Shown piece after piece: positions 25,311 through 34,499 of a stretch of DNA of 64,000 nt. The translations under genes were made by a program, and so were the position numbers. Each line of letters opens with the position of its first letter. The stretch's first letter is position 1. A model generated the notes under the pieces. That model was not told the DNA's origin and searched no databases. It saw only the letters and a list, made by a program, of their open reading frames with translations. The DNA is taken from the NCBI GenBank assembly GCA_003248865.1, contig QFPK01000005.1, forward strand, positions 62,001 through 126,000, read 5' to 3'. The stretch is from Sphingomonas sp. (lineage in GTDB: Bacteria; Pseudomonadota; Alphaproteobacteria; Sphingomonadales; Sphingomonadaceae).

Positions 25311-26537
25311 ATGAATCTCTCCCCCGCCCGCCGCTGGGCGATCTTCGCGCTGCTGCTGGCGGCGGGCATCCTGAACCTTGTGGATCGGCAGATCATCGCG
25401 GTGCTGAAGCCGGTGATCTCGGCCGACCTGGGCTGGACCGACGATGACTATGGCACGCTGGCGGCCTGGTTCCAGGGTTCGGCGGCAGTCGCCTTCCTGT
25501 TCACCGGCTGGATCGCGGACCGGCTGGGGGTGAAATGGGCCAATCCGGCGGGCGTCGTCTCGTGGAGCCTCGCCGCCATTGCCCATGCCTGGGCCTTCAC
25601 CATGGGGCAGTTCATGCTGGTGCGGGCCGCCCTGGGCGCGACCGAGGCGATGGGTACGCCGACCATGGTGAAATCCATCGCCACCATCTTCCCGCCCAAC
25701 CTGCGCTCGACGGGGTTCGGGCTTTCCAACGCGGTGGGCAGCATGGGGGCGATCCTGGCGCCGCTGGCCATTCCGCTGATCGCGCTGGCCCATGGCTGGC
25801 GCGCCACCTTCGTGATCGCGGGCGGGCTGGGCCTGTTGTGGGCGCTGGGCTGGTTTGCGGCGGTGCGCGGGGTGAAGTTCGACGACACCCCGGAGCGGGT
25901 GACGGAGACGGAAGAAGAGGCCGCGCCCGATTATGGGCCGATCCTGAAGGACCGCCGCACCTGGGCGATCTCCGGCGCCAAGGTGCTGTCCGACGCGACC
26001 TGGTGGCTGCTGCTGTTCTGGATGCCGGATTTCTTCAACCGGCAGTTCGGGCTTTCCGGCACCGGGCTGGGGCCGCCGCTGGCGATTGCCTACACCGGCG
26101 CCGCAATCGGTTCGTTGCTGGCCGGCGGGATCGCCTCCCGGTTGCTGGTGAAGGGCCATGCGCTGAACCGGGTGCGCAAGGGCGTGATGCTGGCGGCAGG
26201 GCTGGCCGTGCTGCCGGTGAGCCTCGTGCTGCTGACACAGAGCCCATGGGCGGCGGCTCTGGTGCTGGCGGTCGCGCTCGCGGGGCATCAGGCCTTCTCC
26301 ACCACCCTGTTCGCAGTGATCTCCGATGTGACGCCCCATGCCAAGGTAGGCCGGGTCTCCAGCTTCGGTGCCTTCTGCGGCAATGTCGGCGGCATGCTGG
26401 TGGTGAAGATCGCCGGGCTCGTCCTGATGGCGGGGCTTGGCTATGGCCCGCTGTTCCTGTTCGCCAGCTTTTCCTATCTGCTGGCGCTGGGCTGGATCCA
26501 GCTGCTGCTGCCGGTGATCCGGCGAACCGAAGCCTGA
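25311..26537 (+). CDS. MFS transporter (anion:cation symporter-like)
   Basis: The protein has 408 residues with about 12 membrane helices and the inter-helix signature FLFTGWIADRLGVKWANPAG, which is the MFS loop 2-3 motif. The opening LNLVDRQIIAVLKPVI matches the ACS subfamily, which carries organic anions such as hexuronates, phthalate or allantoate in symport. It presumably brings in the substrate or an intermediate at the inner membrane. It follows the PhyH gene by 10 bases. The TonB-dependent receptor comes next, making an outer-to-inner membrane import pair. Confidence 0.88.
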   Translation: MNLSPARRWAIFALLLAAGILNLVDRQIIAVLKPVISADLGWTDDDYGTLAAWFQGSAAVAFLFTGWIADRLGVKWANPAGVVSWSLAAIAHAWAFTMGQFMLVRAALGATEAMGTPTMVKSIATIFPPNLRSTGFGLSNAVGSMGAILAPLAIPLIALAHGWRATFVIAGGLGLLWALGWFAAVRGVKFDDTPERVTETEEEAAPDYGPILKDRRTWAISGAKVLSDATWWLLLFWMPDFFNRQFGLSGTGLGPPLAIAYTGAAIGSLLAGGIASRLLVKGHALNRVRKGVMLAAGLAVLPVSLVLLTQSPWAAALVLAVALAGHQAFSTTLFAVISDVTPHAKVGRVSSFGAFCGNVGGMLVVKIAGLVLMAGLGYGPLFLFASFSYLLALGWIQLLLPVIRRTEA

Positions 26538-26686
26538 GCGGCAGCACTGACAAAGTCTGATATGGTGCGAGGCAAGGAAAAGTTGGTTATCCAACCGGAA
26601 CGGTAGAGTTACACCCACTCCCAAAATCACGGTCCGCCAGACTTAGGGTCATGGGGCCGGCGGTGAGCACAGGGAGTAGAACAGAC

Positions 26687-28978
26687 ATGCGCTTCAACAT
26701 CGGACAATCGGGCTTTTCGCGCCGCATCCTGCTGCTGGCGGGCTGCGCCATTGCCGCCGCCCAACCGGCGCTGGCGAATGAAGCGGCCGATGAGCAGCCG
26801 GCGGCAGGGGAAGGCGACATCGTCGTCACCGCGCGCTTCCGCGAGGAAACGCTGACGGACGTGCCGATCGCCATCACGGCGCTCAGCGGCGCCGATCTGG
26901 CGCAGCGGGCGCAGACCAACCTGCAGGACATCTCGCGCAGCGTGCCGACGCTGGATTTCCGTGCCGGATCGTCGAACAAGGACCGCTCCACCTTCATTCG
27001 CGGCATCGGCACCATCACCACTTCGCCCGGCGTCGAGCCGTCCGTTGCCACCGTGGTGGATGGCGTGGTGCTGGCGCGGCCGGGCCAGTCCACGCTGGAC
27101 CTGCTGGATGTGCAGCGCATCGAGGTGCTGCGCGGGCCGCAGGGCACCTTGTTCGGCAAGAATGCCTCTGCCGGGGTGATCAACATCGTGTCGCGCGATC
27201 CGGCGACGGATGCGTTCGGCGGCAGCGCGCTCGCCAGCTGGTTCGAGGGCAATGAGTGGCGGCTGAAGGCAACGGTCACGGGGCCCATCGACGACAAGGT
27301 GAGCTTCCTGCTGACGGGCCTTGTTTCGGAATTCGACGGCAATGTCCGCAACATCCGCACGGACGAGGACGTGAACGGCTACAAGCGGCAGGGCGTGCGC
27401 GGGAAGCTGCGCTTCCAGCCGTCGGAGGATGTCTCCTTCACGCTGGCGGGCGACTGGGCCTATACCTTCGAGGACGTGCCGACCGGCGTGTTCATCTCCA
27501 CCCAGCGCGTGGCCTTCCCCAGCGGCACCGTCACCACGAACCCTGCGTTGGCGGCTGTGCTGGCCGCCGAGGGCATCACGCCCGGCCTCAACAACACCGA
27601 CGTGAGCCCAAGCTTCAACGCGACGGTGCGCGACAACAATGGCGGGCTGTCCTTCACGGCCGATATCGGGCTGGGCGATTATACGCTCACGTCGATCACG
27701 GCGCAGCGCTGGTGGAACAACCGCCAGCATCAGGACTGGGATTCGACGGGGACGCTGACGGCCGCCATCCCGCGGGGCGAGGATCTGGGGCGTGTGGCCT
27801 CCGACCAGTTCTCGCAGGAACTGCGGCTGACCTCTCCGCAGGGCAAGCTGATCGACTATGTGGTGGGGCTCTATTATTTCCAGACCACCACGCGGGAAAC
27901 CTATCAGCGTGACGTGACGCTGCTGGCCTCGGACGTGGCGACGACCTACACCGGGGTGGCGAGCTATCGCACCAACCTGAAGAATTATTCGGCGTTCGGG
28001 GAAGCCAACATCAACTTCACCGACCAGTTCCGCGCCATCCTGGGCGGGCGGCTGATCCGTGACGAGCTGGAATACAGCCATGCCCGGGTGTCGACCACGC
28101 TGACAGGGGTTGCCGGCATCCGCCCCAGCTTCGCCAGTTCCGGCAGCACCGCCACGACCGACTATTCGGCGCGGGTCGGCCTGCAATATGATGTGTCGGA
28201 CCGGGTCAACGCCTATGCGACCTTCTCGCGCGGGTACAAGGGGCCAGCCTACAACGTGTTCTTCAACATGCAGGCCTTCGATCTCGATCCGCTGGAGCCG
28301 GAAACCTCGAAGAGCTTCGAGATCGGCTTGAAGGGTGCCGCGTTCGACAATCTGCTGACCTTCGCGGTGGCGGGCTACATCACGAAGTTCAGCGGCTTCC
28401 AGGCGAACTTCCAGGACACCTATCTGAACACGCTGGTCACCCGGCTGATCAACGCGGGCGACGTCTCCTCCCGTGGGATCGATCTGGACCTGACGCTGCG
28501 CCCGGCGCCGGGTCTCGTCCTGACGGCGGCAGGCGCCTACAACGACGCGAAGATCGACGACTTCAAATGCCCGGCGTCCGCCGCAGTCGGCACCTGCGCG
28601 GATGCCGGCGGCAATGCGCTGGTCAACGGCAAGACGCTGCCGTTTGCGCCGAAGTGGAAGTTCAACATCGACGGCAGCTACACCTTCCCCGTGGCGGACC
28701 GGCTGGACCTGCAGCTGCAATCCGACTTCAACTGGCGTAGCGAGACGCAATTCTCCATCACCCAGACGCCGGACACGGTGCAGCCCAGCTACGGCATCTG
28801 GAACGCGTCGGTCGCGCTGCTGAGCGACGGCGGCTGGCAGCTGCGCGGGGTGGTGAAGAACATCGCCAACCAGCAATACAGCCCGGCAATCGGCTATGGA
28901 TCGGTCGCCGGCGTGTCGCGCTTCGTGCCGCGCGACAATGACCGTTACTTCGGGGTGATCGGCTCCATCGACTTCTGA
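26687..28978 (+). CDS. TonB-dependent outer-membrane receptor
   Basis: The protein has 763 residues. A signal peptide covers about residues 1-31 (basic start, then LLLAGCAIAAAQPALA). A TonB box-like EGDIVVTA follows the mature start, then a plug domain (GADLAQ to VVDGVVLARPG and EVLRGPQGTLFGKN, residues about 60-165) and a beta barrel ending in the typical final Phe (GSIDF). It binds a ligand outside the cell and passes it inward with TonB energy. Sphingomonads use such receptors for carbon compounds as well as iron. Its place after the MFS gene suggests uptake of the pathway's substrate. ATG 26,687 follows aggg. The 149-base gap upstream holds a short inverted repeat around 26,583. Confidence 0.9.
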   Translation: MRFNIGQSGFSRRILLLAGCAIAAAQPALANEAADEQPAAGEGDIVVTARFREETLTDVPIAITALSGADLAQRAQTNLQDISRSVPTLDFRAGSSNKDRSTFIRGIGTITTSPGVEPSVATVVDGVVLARPGQSTLDLLDVQRIEVLRGPQGTLFGKNASAGVINIVSRDPATDAFGGSALASWFEGNEWRLKATVTGPIDDKVSFLLTGLVSEFDGNVRNIRTDEDVNGYKRQGVRGKLRFQPSEDVSFTLAGDWAYTFEDVPTGVFISTQRVAFPSGTVTTNPALAAVLAAEGITPGLNNTDVSPSFNATVRDNNGGLSFTADIGLGDYTLTSITAQRWWNNRQHQDWDSTGTLTAAIPRGEDLGRVASDQFSQELRLTSPQGKLIDYVVGLYYFQTTTRETYQRDVTLLASDVATTYTGVASYRTNLKNYSAFGEANINFTDQFRAILGGRLIRDELEYSHARVSTTLTGVAGIRPSFASSGSTATTDYSARVGLQYDVSDRVNAYATFSRGYKGPAYNVFFNMQAFDLDPLEPETSKSFEIGLKGAAFDNLLTFAVAGYITKFSGFQANFQDTYLNTLVTRLINAGDVSSRGIDLDLTLRPAPGLVLTAAGAYNDAKIDDFKCPASAAVGTCADAGGNALVNGKTLPFAPKWKFNIDGSYTFPVADRLDLQLQSDFNWRSETQFSITQTPDTVQPSYGIWNASVALLSDGGWQLRGVVKNIANQQYSPAIGYGSVAGVSRFVPRDNDRYFGVIGSIDF

Positions 28979-28990
28979 GCGGATATGGGA

Positions 28991-29026
28991 AGAGGGCGCG
29001 TGGTGATGCCACGCGCCCTCTTTTTT
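28991..29026 (+). terminator. Intrinsic terminator after the TonB receptor gene
   Basis: A perfect 13-bp stem (28,991-29,003 with 29,009-29,021) with a 5-base loop is followed by a T run (29,021-29,026). It lies 12 bases after the receptor stop and separates the catabolic cluster from the two-component system. Confidence 0.93.
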
Positions 29027-29198
29027 GATTCCGGAGCGGATATGCCCTGAAGGCATATGTGCAGGGGCAAATTTGTTACCGCAGGTTCAGATTCGCTTCG
29101 TTAGCAGGGGTTGCCCTGCCTTCGCCCCTTTCTCTAAGTCGTCTATTGCCCGTCCGGGCCGATCCGCCAGCAATGATGAAAGCAGTCGATACGAGCCC

Positions 29199-29912
29199 AT
29201 GGCATCGCCAACCGTCATTCTGGTCGAGGACGACCCGGCCCTGCGCATCCTGATCACGCGGCTGTTTCAGGAGAATGGCTTTATCGTGCGCACCGCAGCC
29301 ACGGCACCGGAGATGTGGATCGCCCTTGAAAACGGGCCATCGGCCGATCTGATCATCCTGGACATCATGCTGCCTGGCACCAACGGCATCGATCTGTGCC
29401 GTCAGATCCGGCGCACGAGTGAGGTTCCGATCATCTTCATAAGCGCGAGAGGAGGCGACATGGATCGCATCCTGGGGCTGGAAATGGGCGCGGACGACTT
29501 CCTGCCCAAGCCGTTTCGCCCTCGCGAGCTGATCGCGCGCGCGCGGGCCATCCTGCGCCGGACCCTGTCCGAGGACCGGAGCGAGCCGGGGCGCCGCAAC
29601 GAGTTCAGCTTCAACGGCTGGACCATCAACTTCGCGCGGCGTGAGTTGCGATCCCCGGCAGGCAGTGTGGTCGACCTGACGGCAGCCGAGTTCGACCTGC
29701 TGGGGACCTTCGTGTCGCAACCGCAGCGCGTTGTCAGTCGCGAGCGGCTGATCGAGCTGTCGCGCACCCGGCTTGGGGACAGCTCTGACCGAAGCGTCGA
29801 TGTTCTGGTCAGCCGCCTGCGCCGCAAGCTGTCTGCCGGGGGGGCGGAGTCCCCGATCATGACGGTCAGGGGTGTCGGCTATATGTTCAACGCGGCGGTG
29901 GAGACGGTTTGA
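29199..29912 (+). CDS. OmpR-type response regulator
   Basis: The protein has 237 residues. The receiver domain (1 to about 120) shows the acidic pair EDD (10-12), the phosphoacceptor in IILDIMLPG (Asp55) and the conserved Lys104 in LPKPFRP. The DNA-binding winged helix covers about 140-230, with VDLTAAEFDLLGTF and VRGVGYMF at its ends. It is the cytosolic partner of the sensor kinase that follows with a TTGA overlap. ATG 29,199 is the first codon of the receiver; the ribosome site is weak. Its targets are unknown, but the carbonic anhydrase and SulP genes downstream are the nearest candidates. Confidence 0.93.
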   Translation: MASPTVILVEDDPALRILITRLFQENGFIVRTAATAPEMWIALENGPSADLIILDIMLPGTNGIDLCRQIRRTSEVPIIFISARGGDMDRILGLEMGADDFLPKPFRPRELIARARAILRRTLSEDRSEPGRRNEFSFNGWTINFARRELRSPAGSVVDLTAAEFDLLGTFVSQPQRVVSRERLIELSRTRLGDSSDRSVDVLVSRLRRKLSAGGAESPIMTVRGVGYMFNAAVETV

Positions 29913-31222
29913 CACGCTTCCCCTCGATCGGGCTGTTGGGGCGGATCGTCATCATCCTGACCCTGATGCTGTTTTCCGAGATGTTCGCCAACACCCTGGT
30001 GCTGGAACGGGTGAGTCGCTTCACCCTGGCGCCTGAAGAGGCGGTGCAGGTGGCCGGAGATCTGGCGACGGCTCAGCAGATACTGGACCAGACGCCGATC
30101 GACGACCGTCGCGCGGTTGCAGCCGGATTTCAGCGCCATGGAATGGACATGAAATGGCAGCGCCGGATCGATACGCGGGCTGCCTTGGTCAGCATGGACA
30201 AGCTGAGGGAGCAGCTGCTGTGGGCTGATCCCCGCCTCAGCCGTTCGAAGCTGAGGGTATATCTGATGCCGTTGAGCCGGGGCGGAAGTGTGGCCGGCAG
30301 CCTCGAACTGTCTGACCACAGCACGCTCGTCTTTCGCATGTCCCATGTGGAAGGCTTCTGGAAGCTGAGGCTGGGCCGTGTCGTTGCAGCGATGCTGCCT
30401 GCAATTCTGCTGGCGCTGCTGGGCGGGCTTATGATCCGTCTGACGCTGGAACCGATCCGGATGCTGATGCGGGCAACACGAACGGTCGGCAGCGGAAACC
30501 CGGCGCCCCTGCGCGAAAGCGGACCCCGCGAGGTGCGTGAGCTGATCCGGGACTTCAACGCCATGCAGATGCGGATTTCGCGCCTGATGACCACCCGCAC
30601 CGAGGCTTTGGCGGCGGTTGGCCATGATCTCCGCACGCCGTTGACGCGAATGGAGCTTGCTGTCGAGGGTGCGAGAATTGACGAGACGGCCAAGGCGCTA
30701 TTGGTTGCGAACATCAACGAAATGGCGGACCTGCTGGAATCCCTGCAGATCTATCTGGGGGGCGAGGGGCAATCGTCGCCGCCCGAGAATGTCGACCTGG
30801 CCGTGATGGCGGCGACAATCATCGACGAGAGCCGGGATCTGGGGCACGCGGCGCTGTATCAGGGCCCGGCAAGCCTCACGATAAAAGCCCGGCCGCTGCC
30901 GATCCGGCGGTCGCTGCGGAATCTTGTCGAGAATGCAATCCACTATGCCGGGCAGGCCAGGCTCTATGTCCTCCCCCTGGACAGCGGGGTGCGGATTGTC
31001 GTGGAAGACGATGGGCCGGGCATTCCGGAGGAGAAACTGGAACAGGTTCTGCAGCCGTTCGTGCGGCTGGACGAGGGAAGGGCCCGCAACACACGCGGTA
31101 TGGGACTGGGGCTTGCGATCGCCGACAATGCGATCAAGGCCGAAGGCGGTACGCTGTCGATAGCAAATCGGGCTGAGGGCGGATTGCGGGTAACAATCGA
31201 TCTGCCGCACTGCAGCAACTGA
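29909..31222 (+). CDS. Sensor histidine kinase
   Basis: The protein has 437 residues. A membrane helix at about 11-31, a periplasmic region of about 125 residues and a second helix at about 158-178 lead to a HAMP-like linker. The phosphorylated His239 lies in VGHDLRTPLTRM. The ATP domain shows LVENAIHYA (N box), VEDDGPGIPEE (G1) and RGMGLGLAIA (G2). It is an EnvZ-like membrane kinase that phosphorylates the regulator before it. The start is TTG 29,909, overlapping the regulator's TGA. The periplasmic region shows no recognisable ligand domain, so the signal is unknown. Confidence 0.92.
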   Translation: MTRFPSIGLLGRIVIILTLMLFSEMFANTLVLERVSRFTLAPEEAVQVAGDLATAQQILDQTPIDDRRAVAAGFQRHGMDMKWQRRIDTRAALVSMDKLREQLLWADPRLSRSKLRVYLMPLSRGGSVAGSLELSDHSTLVFRMSHVEGFWKLRLGRVVAAMLPAILLALLGGLMIRLTLEPIRMLMRATRTVGSGNPAPLRESGPREVRELIRDFNAMQMRISRLMTTRTEALAAVGHDLRTPLTRMELAVEGARIDETAKALLVANINEMADLLESLQIYLGGEGQSSPPENVDLAVMAATIIDESRDLGHAALYQGPASLTIKARPLPIRRSLRNLVENAIHYAGQARLYVLPLDSGVRIVVEDDGPGIPEEKLEQVLQPFVRLDEGRARNTRGMGLGLAIADNAIKAEGGTLSIANRAEGGLRVTIDLPHCSN

Positions 31223-31331
31223 TCAACCCTCCAGAAACACTTTCTTACACAACTGTGCGGTTGCAGCAATTTTGCCTGCCTAGCTTTGCCTCCAACCGCG
31301 AGCGCGGCTCGCATATTTGGAGCATATCGCA

Positions 31332-32027
31332 ATGAACGAACTGATCGGCCGCGTTTTCAGCTTTGAAAAGAGCGTGTTCCCGGACAGCATGGAGCTTTAC
31401 TCCAAGCTTGCGAACCATGGGCAAAATCCAAAAGCGCTGATGATCTCGTGCGCTGACTCTCGGGTGGTGCCGGAACTGATCATGCAGGCACAGCCCGGCG
31501 ATCTCTTTGTTTGCCGCAATGCGGGAAACATTGTGCCGCCGTTCGCCACGCAGAATGGCGGCGTGTCCTCGACTGTTGAGTATGCTGTCGAGGCGTTGGG
31601 TGTTCGTGACATCATCGTCTGCGGCCACAGCGATTGCGGGGCGATGAAGGCTCTGAGCGACCCGACCGGCCTTGAGCGGATGCCGAACGTGGCGGCCTGG
31701 CTGCGCCACGGCACCGCCGCGAAGCATGTCGTCGACACCTGCTACACCGCGCTGGACGACGCGGCCCGCGTGCGCGCCATCAGCCTTGAGAATGTTGTCG
31801 CCCAGCTAAACCACCTGCGCACTCACCCGGCGGTTGCGGCGAAGATCGCAGTTGGCGAAATGTCGCTGCATGGCTGGTTCGTGGATATCCACGCTGGCCA
31901 GATCCTGGGTCTCGACGGCAATACCGGCCGCTTCGTTCCGCTGAAGGACGACAGCGCACTGCCGGTCGCAGTTGCCACGGGCCGGCGCATGGCGGCCGAC
32001 TTCAGCGCGGCTGAGGCTGCGGAATGA
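31332..32027 (+). CDS. Beta-class carbonic anhydrase
   Basis: The protein has 231 residues. The zinc ligands are Cys40 in SCADSR, His99 and Cys102 in VCGHSDCGAMKAL, and Asp42 and Arg44 form the catalytic dyad of the beta class. It interconverts CO2 and bicarbonate in the cytosol. ATG 31,332 has ggag 10 bases upstream. Its stop overlaps the SulP start in ATGA form, a common arrangement for bicarbonate transport with hydration. It is separated by 109 bases from the kinase gene, with a short GC hairpin near 31,301-31,315, so it may be promoted independently. Confidence 0.93.
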   Translation: MNELIGRVFSFEKSVFPDSMELYSKLANHGQNPKALMISCADSRVVPELIMQAQPGDLFVCRNAGNIVPPFATQNGGVSSTVEYAVEALGVRDIIVCGHSDCGAMKALSDPTGLERMPNVAAWLRHGTAAKHVVDTCYTALDDAARVRAISLENVVAQLNHLRTHPAVAAKIAVGEMSLHGWFVDIHAGQILGLDGNTGRFVPLKDDSALPVAVATGRRMAADFSAAEAAE

Positions 32028-33547
32028 TCGCTGCGCTTGAAAAAGGCGCGGGAAGCAACACCTGGATCCGGGATTTCACGGCCTCCATCGTCGTCTTCCT
32101 TGTTGCCATGCCGCTTTGCATGGGGATTGCGATTGCGTCCGGGGTGCCGGCTGAAAAGGGATTGATCACCGGTATCATCGGTGGTGTCGTGGTCGGGTTC
32201 ATCGCCGGATCGCCGCTGCAGGTCAGCGGTCCGGCGGCCGGTCTTGCCGTTATCGTGTTCGAGTTCGTAACGGAGTTCGGCCTGGCGGCACTTGGCCCCG
32301 TGCTTCTGCTTGCCGGCATTCTGCAGGTCGTGGCGGGTGCTCTGAAGCTGGGCGGTTTCTTCCGCTCGATTTCGCCAGCCGTCGTTCACGGCATGCTGGC
32401 CGGCATCGGCGCGCTGATCGTGATTGGGCAGTTTCACATCCTGTTCGATGGCAAGCCGCTTCCAAGCGGACTTGAGAATATAGCGGCCATGCCCGGTCAG
32501 ATCCTGGGCCTGTCGTTGAACGATGTCAGCTCGACTGAATGGGCGCTGTTTATCGGCCTCGTGACAATCGGCACCATGCTGGCCTGGGAGAAATGGCGCC
32601 CGACAAGCCTGAAGCTGGTTCCTGGCGCGCTGCTGGGCGTAACGGCTGCCACGTTGGCCGCTTGGCTGCTTCAGCTGGATGTTGCCCGCATCGATGTTCC
32701 GGCCTCCATCTTCGGATCGCTGGAAGTTCCGGGTGCGGGCTTCTTTGCAACGCTCGCCCAGCCCGCGATCATCGTGTCCGCGCTTGCGATCGCCTTTATC
32801 GCCAGCGCGGAAACCTTGCTGTCGGCGGCCGCAGTTGACCGAATGCACGATGGTGTCCGCACCGACTACAACAAGGAACTGCGTGCGCAGGGCGTCGGCA
32901 ACCTGCTCTGCGGGCTTGCCGGGGCGCTGCCGATGACGGGGGTCATCGTGCGCAGCTCGGCCAATGTGCAGGCAGGGGCCGTGACGCGTTGGTCCACCAT
33001 CCTGCACGGGGTGTGGATCCTCGGTTTTGTGGCGCTGCTGCCCTGGCTGCTGCGTGAGGTGCCGATGGCAGCGCTTGGCGGCATTCTTGTTGTCACCGGA
33101 TGGCGTCTGGTGAGCCTCAGCCATGTGCAGCATCTGTTCTCGAACTATGGGCTGCTCCCGGCCGCGATCTGGGCGGTGACCTTCATCCTTGTGGTGACCA
33201 CTGACCTGCTGACCGGCGTGCTCGTCGGCTTGGGGCTGTCGCTGGTGGAACTGTACCAGCACCGCAGTTCGCTTCGCCTGAAGGTGGAGGAGGACCATGC
33301 CGAAGACGAGAATGCCAGCCGCCTGAGTCTGCAAGGGTCAGCGACGTTCGTCAGCCTGACGCGACTGACATCCATCCTGGAGGGAATCCCGAGCGGGCGG
33401 TCTGTCCACCTCGATCTCAACGGCCTGCGAGGGCTGGACCACACCAGCACCGAAATGGTGCGGGAATGGGTGGCCCGCCGCAGGGCCGGTGGCCAGACGG
33501 TGGAGTTCAGCGGCTCGGAGTCACTGATCGCGCGACTGGCGCACTGA
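32024..33547 (+). CDS. SulP-family anion transporter with STAS domain
   Basis: The protein has 507 residues. A hydrophobic core of about 10-12 helices (about 18-410) starts with ASIVVFLVAMPLCMGIAIASG and ends with a cytosolic STAS domain (about 430-507, with LDLNGLRGLDHTSTEMVREW). SulP proteins carry sulfate, bicarbonate or other anions. Coupling to a carbonic anhydrase points to bicarbonate, as in BicA-like carriers, but this is an inference from neighbours. The start is ATG 32,024, inside the anhydrase stop. A strong terminator follows. Confidence 0.9.
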   Translation: MIAALEKGAGSNTWIRDFTASIVVFLVAMPLCMGIAIASGVPAEKGLITGIIGGVVVGFIAGSPLQVSGPAAGLAVIVFEFVTEFGLAALGPVLLLAGILQVVAGALKLGGFFRSISPAVVHGMLAGIGALIVIGQFHILFDGKPLPSGLENIAAMPGQILGLSLNDVSSTEWALFIGLVTIGTMLAWEKWRPTSLKLVPGALLGVTAATLAAWLLQLDVARIDVPASIFGSLEVPGAGFFATLAQPAIIVSALAIAFIASAETLLSAAAVDRMHDGVRTDYNKELRAQGVGNLLCGLAGALPMTGVIVRSSANVQAGAVTRWSTILHGVWILGFVALLPWLLREVPMAALGGILVVTGWRLVSLSHVQHLFSNYGLLPAAIWAVTFILVVTTDLLTGVLVGLGLSLVELYQHRSSLRLKVEEDHAEDENASRLSLQGSATFVSLTRLTSILEGIPSGRSVHLDLNGLRGLDHTSTEMVREWVARRRAGGQTVEFSGSESLIARLAH

Positions 33548-33563
33548 GTTCCGCAAGTGGACT

Positions 33564-33604
33564 TGCGCCCGGCTGGAGTATATCTCCGGCCGGGCGCACT
33601 TTTT
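33564..33604 (+). terminator. Intrinsic terminator after the SulP gene
   Basis: A 15-bp stem with one G-U pair (33,564-33,578 with 33,584-33,598) has a 5-base loop and a T run (33,600-33,604). It lies 17 bases after the SulP stop. Confidence 0.93.
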
Positions 33605-33846
33605 GCGGGTTCCGTGTTGATTGCGCGAAAGATTTTTTGCCTTGGCTCGGGCGCGCCGCCTACCGCGATTCCTTCCACCAGAGTGCTGTCGAATGCGGGT
33701 GCGGCCACGTGAGCGTGAGTTTTAGCTGTGATACTCAGGATATGGGGTGCCGTGCGATCGGATGCATGATGGTCTGACGGCAGGATGGTGAAGAGAGAAG
33801 AGGGGAGAGCTTCGCGGCTGAAAAATCAGCCTGAAGGAGATTCAAA

Positions 33847-34180
33847 ATGTCCGGCAGAAGACGGAATTGGACCAGACCGGGTGTCCCAACCCGGATCGAG
33901 GGTATTGCGAAGCATGCCGAGAGGCAGGCAACCGGATCCGCCTACGTTGTCTATACCATTCTTGACCCGACCCAACCGGACCCATCCGGTAGTTCCGATA
34001 CTTGCCAATCCACATCGGAGTTTCGGGTGAGATCCACTGCCGGGAAGAAAGCATTTTCGGCGGGCGGCTTATGATCCCTTCGGGATCACTGCTGAGTTTG
34101 AGGTGCTGGTCAGTCCGGACGACAAGCTCGTCGCCAGTATCCGCAACTCTGCCGAAATGGAGTTTCGAGGATGGTGGTAG
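33847..34180 (+). pseudogene. Possible frameshifted small gene of unknown family
   Basis: ATG 33,847 follows a good ribosome site (ggag, 8 bases upstream) and runs 75 codons to a stop at 34,072-34,074. The frame ends KKAFSAGGL. The next frame (34,031-34,180) reads AYDPFGITAEFEVLVSPDD from 34,067 and continues with a natural-looking protein end, ..EMEFRGWW, to the TAG at 34,178-34,180. A single shift near 34,064 would join the two into one protein of about 110 residues. YVVYTILDPTQ near its middle resembles some GIY-YIG-type nuclease starts, but this is weak. It could also be two chance frames. Confidence 0.25.
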
Positions 34181-34256
34181 ATTTGTACATGATGCAATGA
34201 GCCTCCGCCCGCCCATTGCTTAACATGCGGCGGAGGCCACTCCGCCATCAGCCTAC

Positions 34257-34345
34257 AGCGGTTATGGATATGTCGTGAAAAGCGGCGGGAGCTTTATGTG
34301 GTTGCCGCCGTTCCCAAAATGTGGTTGCCGCCGGACATAACCGCT
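34257..34345. repeat. Nested direct and inverted repeats near the tRNA-Leu gene
   Basis: A 10-bp inverted pair, agcggttatg (34,257-34,266) and cataaccgct (34,336-34,345), flanks two exact 15-base direct copies of atgtggttgccgccg (34,296-34,310 and 34,319-34,333). The arrangement resembles an end of a mobile element or a protein-binding array. No transposase gene is seen. Confidence 0.4.
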
Positions 34346-34499
34346 TGGCAGGCCTAGAATGTGGATTCGGGTCACGGTGACCACATGTGTAGCCACCGAA
34401 GTACGCTAGGTGTCCGACGCAGACTGTGAGGAAAGACGTTAGCACGATATTTTTCAACGACATAATGTTGTTTATATATCAACAAGATACCGTAAAAAA

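Larger units (their letters stand above)
33605..34499. other. Gene-poor stretch of about 900 bases with repeats and a possible broken gene
   Basis: No intact gene is convincing here. The stretch holds a ribosome site and small open frame at 33,834-34,074, a second frame fragment up to 34,180, an 8-bp inverted repeat at 34,201-34,208/34,230-34,237 and the repeat set at 34,257-34,345. It adjoins the 3' side of the tRNA-Leu gene, a common place for integrating elements, and may be decayed mobile or phage sequence. Confidence 0.5.

Noticed and set aside
33785..34030. 81-codon plus-strand frame in the gene-poor stretch
   Set aside because: Its proline-rich translation resembles no family and its start has no clear ribosome site, unlike the overlapping frame at 33,847.
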